A stretch of DNA of 27,616 nucleotides, taken from the NCBI GenBank assembly GCA_964644845.1, contig CAZXXS010000010.1:1-27616 (forward strand), in the 5' to 3' direction. Source of the DNA: Geothermovivens sp964644845 (GTDB lineage: Bacteria > Zhuqueibacterota > Zhuqueibacteria > Oleimicrobiales > Geothermoviventaceae). Positions within the stretch are counted from its first letter, which is position 1; each line of letters opens with the position of its first letter. Below are positions 16,467 to 25,800 of this stretch, piece by piece. The position numbers and the translations under genes are program-made. The notes under the pieces were generated by a model. The model searched no databases, was not told where the DNA came from, and worked only from the letters and a program-made list of their open reading frames with translations.

Positions 16467-19400
16467 ATGGTGTCTTTGCCCCTGGCTGCCTCAGTCCCAA
16501 GTTGCGAACGCTTCATCCGCCGCGCTTCGCGCGAAACCCGCTTGATGGTAGGCGCAGCTGCCTGCCCATTTCCCTCTTTCAACTTCTCGATGGCTTTCGC
16601 CAGTTCAGCCACGGTCGGCCCCTCGAACAGAGCTCTGAGAGGCATTTCAATCCCGAAGGTCTCACGCAAACGCGACATGAGTTGCGTCGCGAGGAGCGAG
16701 TGCCCTCCCAGATCGAAGAAGTTGTCGTAGATGCCAACTTTGTCGATCCCGAGTAGGTCCTGGCAAATGAGCGCCACTTTTTCTTCAGTTTCATTCCGTG
16801 GCGCAACGTACTCGCGCTCGAGGTCTGGACGCAGTCCCTCGGGCGCAGGCAAAGCCCTGCGATCCACCTTCCCGTTTGGCGTCAGCGGGAACTCGTCCAG
16901 AACCATGATCACCGGCGGCACCATGTACTCCGGCAATTTTCCACGCAGATACGTACGCAATTCGCCCGGATTTACACTGCTACCTTCGGTCGGTACCACG
17001 TAGCCCACAAGCCGCCGGTCGCCGGATTTGCCGACCTCCCTCGCAAGGACAACGGCGTCCCGCACGTGTGGATGCTCAGTCAGAACCGACTCGATCTCGC
17101 CCAATTCAATTCGGAAACCGCGAATCTTGACCTGGTCGTCAACTCTTCCCAAGAACTCCAGATCGCCGGAGGGGAGCCACTTCACCAGATCGCCGCTGCG
17201 GTAGAGGCGGCCCCCGGGGGTTGTTCCAAAGGGATCGGGAACGAAACGTTCAGCGGTCAGGTCGGGCCGGCCCAGGTAGCCGCGCGCCAGTCCCTCGCCA
17301 CCGATGTAAAGCTCCCCCGGCACACCCACAGGGACGGGCTCCATCTCTCTGCCCAGAACGTAGAGCTTTGCGTTGGAAATCGGCTTACCGATCGGCGGTC
17401 CCTGGGGGTACTCGCCTTGGCAAAGGTGAGCCGAAGCGCAGACCGTGGCTTCGGTCGGCCCGTAGGCGTTGTAGAAGCGTCGCCCGGGCGACCACCGGTT
17501 CACAAGGTCGCCGCTGCACTTTTCGCCCGCCACGACCAGGGTTTTCAAATCAGGCAGGTCTGCCTTCGGCAAGACCGAAAGCACGGACGGGGGAATAGTT
17601 GCAATCGTCACTTTCTGAGTTCGCATGGCCCGCACCAGATCCTCACCGGACGCCACGGTTTCGCGGTCCACGAGCACCAGACTGGCTCCGCTCAAGAGAG
17701 CCATCACCGCCTCCCACACCGAGGCATCAAAACTGAGCGACGAGAATTGCAGAACCCTGCTTCCGGGGCCCACTCCAAACTCTCGTTGCTGCCAGCGCGC
17801 GAGATTGCACAACCCACGGTGCTGAAGCATGGTCCCTTTTGGCCTGCCCGTGGAACCGGACGTGTAAATCACGTAGGCCAGATTCTCGGGCATTGCCCCG
17901 CTCGTCGGGCGACGATCCGGTTGCTGACCGATCTGAGGCCAGTCCCGGTCCAGGCAGATCATCTGCACGCCTTCGGGGGTCGGGAGCACGTTCAACAGCG
18001 GCTCCTGCGTCAACACGATTCTGGCCCCGGAATCCCCGATCATGTACGCCAGGCGTTCCTTCGGGTAGGCTGGATCAAGCGGAACGAATGCCCCGCCCGC
18101 CTTCAGGATGCCAAGCAAACCGACCACGAGTTCTGGACTTCGTTCGACAGCCAGACCAACCAGAACCTCTGGACCGACCCCATGTTGCACCAGGTAATTC
18201 GCAAGCTGGCTGGCCCTGCGGTCGAGCTCAGCGTACGAAACACCTTCCGCACGGTAACGAACTGCTTCTGCATTTGGCTGCGAGTCAGCTAACTTTTCAA
18301 ACCACTCGTGCGCACACACCTGATCCGGAAAATCGGCCACCGTCTGGTTCCATTCCACCAGGATCTTGTGGCGCTCTGCCTGCGTCAACAGGGGCAAACG
18401 CCAGACCTTTTCGTCCGGGTTCCGAACAATGGCCTCAAGCAGTACTTGAAACTCATCGAGCATCCGTTCGATCGTAGAAGCATCGAAGAGCGCAGTGTTG
18501 TACTCGAAGGACACACCCAACCCGTCGGCGGTCTCCATGGCCTCCAGGGTCAGGTCAAAAGCTGCTGTGCCGCTTGAGAGCGAAATCGGCTCCAGCTGCA
18601 GCTCCGAGAGTTTCAGCTGACCGACAGGGACATTTTGCAGAGCAAACATCACCTGGAAAATCGGCGCGTGGCTGAGGTCGCGCGCGGGCTGAATTTCTTC
18701 CACCAGCTTTTCGAACGGCAGGTCCTGGTGAGCGTACGCCCCCAGAGCCGTCTCCCGAACCCGTTGCACTACCTCCCGAAAACTTGGGCTCCCGTCAAAA
18801 CGCGTGCGCATGACCAGGGTATTCACGAAAAAGCCAATCAGCCTTTCGGTCTCCGACAGTGTTCGGTTGGCAATCGGTGTGCCCACAAGAATGTCGTCCT
18901 GGCCGCTGTAGCGGGCCAGCAACGTTTGGAAGGCGGCCAACAAAGTCATGAACAGTGTCGCACCCTCTTCGCGGCCGATTCGCCGGAGTCCGTCGAGAAT
19001 TTCCTTGCCGTACAGACGTGATTTACGCGCACCTTCGAACGTCTGTACAGCCGGCCGAGGCCGATCCGTGGGCAACTCGAGTACGGGTGGACTCCCGGCC
19101 AGCTGCTCCTTCCAGTACCGAACTTGTTCCTCGAGGACCGCCCCACTGAGCCAGTCCCGCTGCCACTTGGCAAAGTCCGCGTACTGGATTCGTAGCTCGG
19201 GCAAACGCGCTTCGAGTCCCCGCGACCGCGCGTCGTAGAGCTTCGAGAGCTCGTCCACGAAGATGCCGATTGACCAGCCATCCGAGATGATGTGGTGCAT
19301 CGTGAGAACCGCAATGTGGTCTTGCTCTCCAAGACGGAACAACACAGCGCGGAAAAGCGGTCCCTGAGCCAGGTCGAATGGCCGACGAATCTCTTCCAGG

Positions 19401-19744
19401 ATTCGCTTTTCGACCTCTGCTCTCTGCTTTTCGTCCGAGAGTCCCTGCAAGTCCACAACCGGCACGTGAACCTCAAGGTCGTCCAGGATTTCCTGCCTTG
19501 GCTTCCCACCGTCATCCGGAAAGCGGGTACGCAGCACCTCATGCCGCAGAACCAAGTCGTGAATGCTTTCTCGCAAGGCCTCCACGTCAAGTTGTCCGCG
19601 AAGGCGGAGCGCGGTTGGGATGTTGTAGAATGGGTTACCCGGTTCGAGCTGATCCAGAAACCAGAGGCGCTGCTGCGCGAACGACAGCGGCAGTTCCCCG
19701 TCCCTGGGCACAGGCTCCAGCGGTGGTTTCGGAAGCTTTACTTG
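16448..19744 (-). other. NRPS module M3 (C-A-T), L-Phe predicted, plus basic C-terminal tail
   Basis: The A domain code from FDASVWE, IATIPPS, LVVAGE and NAYGPTEATVC is DAWTVAAVCK, essentially the GrsA/tyrocidine Phe code (DAWTIAAVCK with a conservative Val at 299). This is the best-supported substrate in the window. The C domain is LCL-like with HHIISDGWS. The T domain serine is Ser 2060. The tail after the T domain begins PTIKRVSRE, which resembles the internal T-C linker PPIKRVPRE of the next protein, then becomes Arg/Lys-rich and ends. It may be the donor side of a docking pair. Confidence 0.88.
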
Positions 19745-22700
19745 CTCTGCCTTCCGCGCGTCGATCAGTGCCGCCAGTTGACGCACGGTGGGGTTGGCGA
19801 AAAGGTCACGCAGGGGTAGCTCAACGTCGAAGACGTCACGAATTCGAGACACGAGCTGCGTGGCCAGGAGCGAGTGTCCACCGCGCGCGAAAAAGTCGTC
19901 CCTTGCCCCTACCCGCTCCACGTTCAACACGGAAGCCATTAGCTCGGCCAACAACTCTTCCGTGGGTGTCCGAGGTTCCTCGTACGGCTCACCAACGGTC
20001 ACCCCAACCTCCTCAGGCCTCGGCAGCGCCTTCCTGTCGATTTTCCGGTTTGGGGTGAGCGGCATGGCGTCGAGGTGAACGAAAGCCACGGGAACCATGT
20101 AATCGGGCAGCTCTGCCTTCAGGTAGTCGCGGAGAGCCTCAACATCCAGCTCCTGCCCTTCCTCGGTCACCACGTACGCAACCAGTTGCTTCTCGCCACT
20201 CTCTGATGTCCACGCCTTCACGGCGGCTTCCTGCACCTGTGGGTGGCCCGTCAGCACGGATTCGATCTCACCAATCTCGACCCGGTAGCCGCGGATCTTC
20301 ACCTGAAAGTCCACCCGGCCCAGGATCTCGATGCTGCCGTCCGCGTGGTAGCGCCCGAGATCACCCGTCCTGTAGAGACGTGCACCCGCTTTGCCGGAGA
20401 ACGGGTCCGGAAGAAACTTCTCCGCCGTGCTCTCAGGCCGGCCCAGGTAGCCGCGAGCGACGCCGGCGCCACCGATGTAAACTTCTCCCGGAGCCCCCAC
20501 CGGCACGGGTCGAAACGCAGAATCAAGCAGGTAAACTTGGACCCCGTTAATCGAGCGTCCCACCGGGGCTGTCGCAGAACCCGGAACACGCTGCTCCACT
20601 ACCTGCCAGGCGCAGCCAACTGTTCCCTCAGTTGGGCCGTAACCGTTGAGAAAGCGGCGCCCGTCGGCCCAGCGTTCCACCACGTCCCAGGAACAGCTTT
20701 CTCCAGCCGAGATCACCGTGCGCAGCGAATCGAGGCCCTCGGGGGAAAGCACCCGCAACATGGTCGGTGGCAGCGTTGCCACCGTGATCTTGTTCTCCCG
20801 AATGTAGGCACGCAGGGCTTCCGCCGACATCGCCGTGTCGCGGTCAACCACAAATGTCGTCGCGCCGCTCAGGAGGCCCTCAAAAAGTTCAGCCACGGAA
20901 GCGTCGAAACTGAAAGACGCGAACTCGAGAACCCGGCTTTCGGGACCAACCTGAAAATCCCGCAGAATCGTGGCCATCAGATTGGCAAGACCCGCGTGCT
21001 GCACGAGCACTCCCTTGGGTTTCCCCGTCGAGCCCGAAGTGTAGATAACGTACGCGAGATTCAAGGGATCAATTTCGAGCCCGAGGTTCTCGTCGCTTTG
21101 CTTCGCGATTTCTTCCGCGTCCGAATCCAGCCGTAGAACGTTCACCTCGAGGTTTTCGAACAGCCCTGCGAGAGCATCCCGTGTCACAAGCGTTTTGGCT
21201 CCAGAGTCCGCTACCATGTACCGGAGACGGTCCTTGGGGTAACCCGGGTCCAGAGGTACGTAGGCAGCGCCCACCTTCAGAACGCCCAGGATGGAGGCGA
21301 CAAAGTCAGCCGACCTCTCGAGCGAAATCCCCACCAGGTCCTCAGGCCCGACGCCCAATTCCCGAAGCCGTCTGGCAATCCGGTTGGCGCGAGCGTTGAG
21401 TTCCCCGAAAGTCCACGAGGTGTCAGGAGCCACAAGGCCAGTCTTGTCCTGGTTGTTCGCCGCGACGTCCTCGAACCAGACCACAACGGTAGGCGCAGGT
21501 GGTTCTACAGGTTCTTCATCCCGGTTCCAGTCCGCAACAATCAAACGGCGCTCGTTTTCCGTGAGCAGATCAAGATCCGCAAGGCGTGCACGTGGATTTT
21601 CGGCCAGAGAGGTCAGCAGCTGCTCCGTATGCGCCAGGATCTCCCGAACAGCGCGCCGACTAAAACGTCTACCGTCGAACGCAACCGTGAAACCAAGGCG
21701 TTTCCCCGGTCCGGAAACGATCGTCAGCGGGTAGTTCGTCTGGCCGTACGTGGAAACTTCCTCGATTTGGAGGTTGCTTTCTTGCTGGGCCAGCGTTGTC
21801 TCGACCGGGTAGTTTTCGAAAACAGTGATGCTCTCGAAAAGAGCAGTGTCCCGAGGGACATCGCTCCACCCCTGGATTTGCACCAAAGGGGTGTACTCGT
21901 ACTGGCGAATTTCGGCCAGCTGGCGGTGCAGTCTCTGGAGAAATTCCACAGCCGGAGTGGCTTCGTCGATCTGGACGCGGACCGGTAGCGTGTTAATGAA
22001 CAGACCGACCATGTTCTCCACGCCCGGAAGATCCGCCGGTCGCCCCGACACCGTCGTGCCGAAGACAACATCCTTCTCTCCGCTGTAGCGGGAGAGCTGC
22101 AAGGCCCAGATGCCGTTCACCAAAGAGCCAACCGTCACTTGACTGGCGCGGGCCAGTTCCTCGAGCCTGGCCGATAACGTCGCGTCCAGGAAGTAACGCT
22201 CTTCTCCGTACGCAGTGCCCTCAGGGTCCGGTTCGCTGTTCAAGAGCGGCGTCGGAGCCTGAAAACCACTGAGAGCCTGTCGCCAGTACTGCTCCGCCTT
22301 CGCAGGATCTTTCGACTTGAGCCACGCGATGTAGTCCCGGTACGGACGCACGGGCGGCAGCTGCACGTCCTGGCCGCTGGCAAATGCATCGTAGAGCTTG
22401 AACAACTCGCCGAGCAGAATCGGCAGCGACCAGCCATCGATCAGGATGTGGTGATGCGTCCAGACGAGGTAGTGATCTCCGTCTCCAAGTCGAATGACTG
22501 CCAGTCGGAAGAGTGGCGGTTTACCCAGGTCAAGCCCGGCAGCCCGTTCCCTTTTCAAGAACTCGTCAAGGTTGGACCGAACAGAGTTCGCAGGTACGGT
22601 AGACCAGTCAAGGTACTCAAGTGGCAAATCCACCGCTTTGTGCACAATCTGCAGGGGCTCGTCCAGGTCTTCCCAAACGAAAGACGTCCGCAAAATCGGG

Positions 22701-22876
22701 TGTCGGTCCATGACCTTCTTCCACGCCTTCTCGAAGGCGCTCGGGTCGAATGGTCCGCGGAGCCTGCAGCTAAACTGTTCCACGTACACACCCGATTCCG
22801 GCTCGTAGAGGCTGTGAAACAGCATCCCCTGCTGCATCGGCGACAGGGGGTAAATGTCCTGAATGTTTTCCGTCAT
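16448..22876 (-). CDS. Two-module NRPS (C-A-T-C-A-T)
   Basis: This 2142-residue synthetase carries modules M2 and M3 and adds two aromatic residues. The domains are C 5-440, A 465-960, T 968-1040; C 1060-1500, A 1525-2012, T 2022-2095, then a basic tail of about 45 residues. The first C domain opens with NIQDIYPLSPMQQGMLFHSL, typical of acceptor domains that follow an E-terminated partner in trans. The second opens with LPLSFAQQRLWFLDQ. The active-site motifs are HHHILIDGWS and HHIISDGWS; the carrier serines are in ARGGHSLLA and DLGGHSLLA. There is no TE, so the chain passes to the next protein. I chose the ATG at 22876; a GTG directly before it at 22879 is equally in frame, and the upstream GGATGGGG is a weak guide. 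The gene begins 18 bp after the stop of the preceding NRPS gene and overlaps the following one by 4 bp. Confidence 0.97.
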   Translation of the reverse strand: MTENIQDIYPLSPMQQGMLFHSLYEPESGVYVEQFSCRLRGPFDPSAFEKAWKKVMDRHPILRTSFVWEDLDEPLQIVHKAVDLPLEYLDWSTVPANSVRSNLDEFLKRERAAGLDLGKPPLFRLAVIRLGDGDHYLVWTHHHILIDGWSLPILLGELFKLYDAFASGQDVQLPPVRPYRDYIAWLKSKDPAKAEQYWRQALSGFQAPTPLLNSEPDPEGTAYGEERYFLDATLSARLEELARASQVTVGSLVNGIWALQLSRYSGEKDVVFGTTVSGRPADLPGVENMVGLFINTLPVRVQIDEATPAVEFLQRLHRQLAEIRQYEYTPLVQIQGWSDVPRDTALFESITVFENYPVETTLAQQESNLQIEEVSTYGQTNYPLTIVSGPGKRLGFTVAFDGRRFSRRAVREILAHTEQLLTSLAENPRARLADLDLLTENERRLIVADWNRDEEPVEPPAPTVVVWFEDVAANNQDKTGLVAPDTSWTFGELNARANRIARRLRELGVGPEDLVGISLERSADFVASILGVLKVGAAYVPLDPGYPKDRLRYMVADSGAKTLVTRDALAGLFENLEVNVLRLDSDAEEIAKQSDENLGLEIDPLNLAYVIYTSGSTGKPKGVLVQHAGLANLMATILRDFQVGPESRVLEFASFSFDASVAELFEGLLSGATTFVVDRDTAMSAEALRAYIRENKITVATLPPTMLRVLSPEGLDSLRTVISAGESCSWDVVERWADGRRFLNGYGPTEGTVGCAWQVVEQRVPGSATAPVGRSINGVQVYLLDSAFRPVPVGAPGEVYIGGAGVARGYLGRPESTAEKFLPDPFSGKAGARLYRTGDLGRYHADGSIEILGRVDFQVKIRGYRVEIGEIESVLTGHPQVQEAAVKAWTSESGEKQLVAYVVTEEGQELDVEALRDYLKAELPDYMVPVAFVHLDAMPLTPNRKIDRKALPRPEEVGVTVGEPYEEPRTPTEELLAELMASVLNVERVGARDDFFARGGHSLLATQLVSRIRDVFDVELPLRDLFANPTVRQLAALIDARKAEQVKLPKPPLEPVPRDGELPLSFAQQRLWFLDQLEPGNPFYNIPTALRLRGQLDVEALRESIHDLVLRHEVLRTRFPDDGGKPRQEILDDLEVHVPVVDLQGLSDEKQRAEVEKRILEEIRRPFDLAQGPLFRAVLFRLGEQDHIAVLTMHHIISDGWSIGIFVDELSKLYDARSRGLEARLPELRIQYADFAKWQRDWLSGAVLEEQVRYWKEQLAGSPPVLELPTDRPRPAVQTFEGARKSRLYGKEILDGLRRIGREEGATLFMTLLAAFQTLLARYSGQDDILVGTPIANRTLSETERLIGFFVNTLVMRTRFDGSPSFREVVQRVRETALGAYAHQDLPFEKLVEEIQPARDLSHAPIFQVMFALQNVPVGQLKLSELQLEPISLSSGTAAFDLTLEAMETADGLGVSFEYNTALFDASTIERMLDEFQVLLEAIVRNPDEKVWRLPLLTQAERHKILVEWNQTVADFPDQVCAHEWFEKLADSQPNAEAVRYRAEGVSYAELDRRASQLANYLVQHGVGPEVLVGLAVERSPELVVGLLGILKAGGAFVPLDPAYPKERLAYMIGDSGARIVLTQEPLLNVLPTPEGVQMICLDRDWPQIGQQPDRRPTSGAMPENLAYVIYTSGSTGRPKGTMLQHRGLCNLARWQQREFGVGPGSRVLQFSSLSFDASVWEAVMALLSGASLVLVDRETVASGEDLVRAMRTQKVTIATIPPSVLSVLPKADLPDLKTLVVAGEKCSGDLVNRWSPGRRFYNAYGPTEATVCASAHLCQGEYPQGPPIGKPISNAKLYVLGREMEPVPVGVPGELYIGGEGLARGYLGRPDLTAERFVPDPFGTTPGGRLYRSGDLVKWLPSGDLEFLGRVDDQVKIRGFRIELGEIESVLTEHPHVRDAVVLAREVGKSGDRRLVGYVVPTEGSSVNPGELRTYLRGKLPEYMVPPVIMVLDEFPLTPNGKVDRRALPAPEGLRPDLEREYVAPRNETEEKVALICQDLLGIDKVGIYDNFFDLGGHSLLATQLMSRLRETFGIEMPLRALFEGPTVAELAKAIEKLKEGNGQAAAPTIKRVSREARRMKRSQLGTEAARGKDTMGKAGE
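19745..22876 (-). other. NRPS module M2 (C-A-T), aromatic-like code
   Basis: This module receives the D-configured chain from the E domain of the preceding protein, so its C domain should be of DCL type. Motifs fit: SPMQQGMLFHS, HHHILIDGWSLP and GLFINTLPVR. The A domain code from FDASVAE, VATLPPT, VISAGE and NGYGPTEGTVG is DAATIAGVGK. The Thr278/Ile299/Ala301 core matches aromatic-binding pockets, with smaller residues at 239 and 322. A bulky aromatic such as Tyr or Trp is possible, but I cannot assign it. A10 reads NRKIDRK, with Arg for Gly before the catalytic Lys. The T domain reads FFARGGHSLL, with Ala-Arg where neighbouring modules have Glu-Leu, Glu-Ile or Asp-Leu. Confidence 0.83.
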
Positions 22877-22894
22877 CACCCCATCCGCGTTGGT

Positions 22895-25800
22895 TTAGGA
22901 CCGGTTGAGTTTCTGCAGCACTTTGTCGAGTTTCTTCGCATCCAGATTGGCGAGGGGGAAATCAGCCGCCGACGGCGCAGCGTGTTCTTCAACTTTGGCC
23001 GCCGCAATCAACTGACGTAGCTCATCGGAGAAAGCCTCAGCCAGAGCTTCGACTGACTGTGGCTTGTACACATTCTCGCTGTAGGTAAAGCTCACTCTCA
23101 AGACTCCACCGGCGACACTACCCGTCACGTCCAGCACGTAGTTGCGCATGCCCCGTGGATCCCGATCCGGACCTGGGGACTCCGCGGCCGGTGCAAAGAC
23201 TGTGTCGTTCTGCACAACCTGGTCGAACTGTCCAAGGTAGTTGAAACTGACCTGCGCCGAAGGCAAGGCGCCGAGACGTTTCCTTACGTCCTCGTCTTCG
23301 TTCAGGTAACGCAAAAGACCGAAGCCGAATCCACGGTTCGGGATCCGACGCAACACTTCCTTCGTCTTTCTCAAGCCCTCCACCGGGCTGGTAACGCCCC
23401 GCCGATCCAGCAACACGGGGTAGACCGTCGTGAACCATCCCACAGTTCTGGAAACGTCGATTTGCTCGCCGAAGAGGCTCTCGCGTCCGTGTCCCTCCAG
23501 GTCCACAAGAACCCGAAGCTGCCCTGACCAGCGAGCAAAAGCCCCGATCAAGGCAGTCAGCAGGACCTCCTCCACGGTGGTTTTTTGCGCAGCAGGCAGT
23601 TCCTTCAACAGGCTTTCCGTTTCAGAGGGCGTGAGACTGACAGTCACAGACGTAGCCGAGCGCTCGTCGTTGGTCCCGTTTGGGAAGTCCAGAGGCAGCG
23701 CCCGAACGGACTCGTCAGCAAATCCCGCCCAGAAATCGACCTCCCGCAAGAGGCGCAGGTCGTTAGCCCACGACACCAGCTTTTCGGCCCAGTCGCGGTA
23801 CGACGTGGTCCGCGGTGGCAGCGCCGGTTGTCTTCCCGCCCGGAGCTGCTCGTAGGCGGTACGAAGATCATCCAGCAAGATTCGCCACGAAACCCCGTCC
23901 ACCGCCAGGTGGTGAACGACAAACAACACCCGGCCCGGCCGGTGTCTTCCGAAGTCCAGGTAGAGAACCCGGTAGATCGGACCACGCTCCAGATCGAGAC
24001 TCTGCTGAGCGGTGCGGGCAATTCCGGCTACGGCTGCTTTCTCGCTGCTTTCCGGTACAGTCGACAGGTCGACTGCCGTGAACGAAGGATCTTTCCCGGG
24101 CTCGCTAAACTCTTGAATCCAGTCTCCACGCTCACGGCGAAAGCGAAGCCGCAGCGCGTCGTGGTGTTTTTCAAGTTCGGCTACAGCGCGTCGGAGCAAA
24201 TCCGGATCCAGGTGCTGCTGCACTTTGAAGAGCACCGATTGGTTCCAATGGTTGGGGTTTACGAAATTTTGCTCGAAGAACCAGCGCTGAATCGGCGTCA
24301 GCGGCGCCGTGCCCACAACTGGCCCACTTGGCACGCTCACCGACTTCGCCTCTCGAACAACCGAGGCCAGCTCGCGCAGGGTCTGGTGCTGGAAGATCTG
24401 AAGCGGTGACACCTCCAACCCGGCTTGTTTGGCTCTGGCCACAAGCTGAATGGCCAGAATCGAGTCGCCGCCGAGTTCGAAGAAATTGTCTGTCGCGGCC
24501 ACTTGCTCGACGCCAAGTACCTCGCGCCAGAGCTCGGCAAGCACCTGTTCCGTCTCGTTTTCGAGAGCCGCGGACTCCACACGCTTCGGCTCCTCCGCAA
24601 CGCCGTCGTGAGGCAAAGCCCTTCTGTCGATCTTGCCGCTCGGAGTACGCGGCAGCGCTTCGAGCTGCACAAAGGCGGAGGGCACCATGAAGTCCGGCAA
24701 CCGCGAACGGAGAAACTCCCGCAGAGCAGAGATTTCCACGGCCTTCCCGTCTGCGGACACAAAGTAGGCCAGCAAACGACTCGTCCGCGATTTTGCCTGA
24801 TCCGCAACGACGGCCGCCTCGCGGACCTCCGGGTGCTCCAGCAGCGCCGCTTCGATCTCACCCAATTCAACTCGGTAGCCACGAACCTTCACCTGGTCGT
24901 CCACGCGGCCGAGGAATTGCAGGGTTCCATCCGTCAGGTAGCGCACGCGGTCCCCGGTTCGGTACAGCCGCGAACCCGGTTGCTTCGCAAAAGGATCTGG
25001 AACAAAAACCGCGGCGGTTTGGTCGGGTTTGTTCAAGTACCCACGGGCTACCCCGGCTCCACCGATGCAGAGTTCGCCCGGCACACCAAGTGGCAGAGGC
25101 CGAAGCAGCTCATCCAGCACGTAGACTCGGGCGTTCGCGATGGGCTTGCCAATCGGCACTCCTTCGCCGGTCGGCTTCCAGTCCGGACCAGGTTCAAACC
25201 AGGTGGCCACGACGGTGGTTTCCGTGGGACCGTACGTGTTCAACCAGCGAACCCTTCGGTTCACCCGCTTGCGCCAGGCCACGTAGGGTTCGGAAAGTGC
25301 TCTTTCACCACCCGTGACAACCAGTCTCACAGAATCCGGCCAGTTGAGGTCCGCGCTTTCAAGCTGGTGAACCACCTCGTGCCAGTAGGCCGTGGGGAGG
25401 TCGAGCACGGTGATTCCTTGCTCCCGCACCAGTCCGAAGAGTTCTTCTACGGAGAGGACAACGCCACGCGGCCGCAGGACCAGCGTCGCCCCGGACATCA
25501 GAGCCGGAAAGATCTCCTCCACCGCCGTGTCGAAGTTGATTGTGGAAAACTGCAGAACGCGGTCGGAGTCTCTCAGGCCAAAAGCCTCGACGGTGAAGGC
25601 GCTGTGGTTGACCACCGACCGATGCTCAACCATCACGCCTTTTGGCCTTCCCGTGGAACCCGACGTGTAAATGACGTAGGCCAGGCTACCTGGGTCGACG
25701 GCTACTCCAGGCGTTTCTGCTGGCATGGCGTCAATTTTCCCGCGGTCCCGGTCAAGACAAACCTCCACGTACTCGCCTGCCGGCAGGTGCTGCCGCAGTT

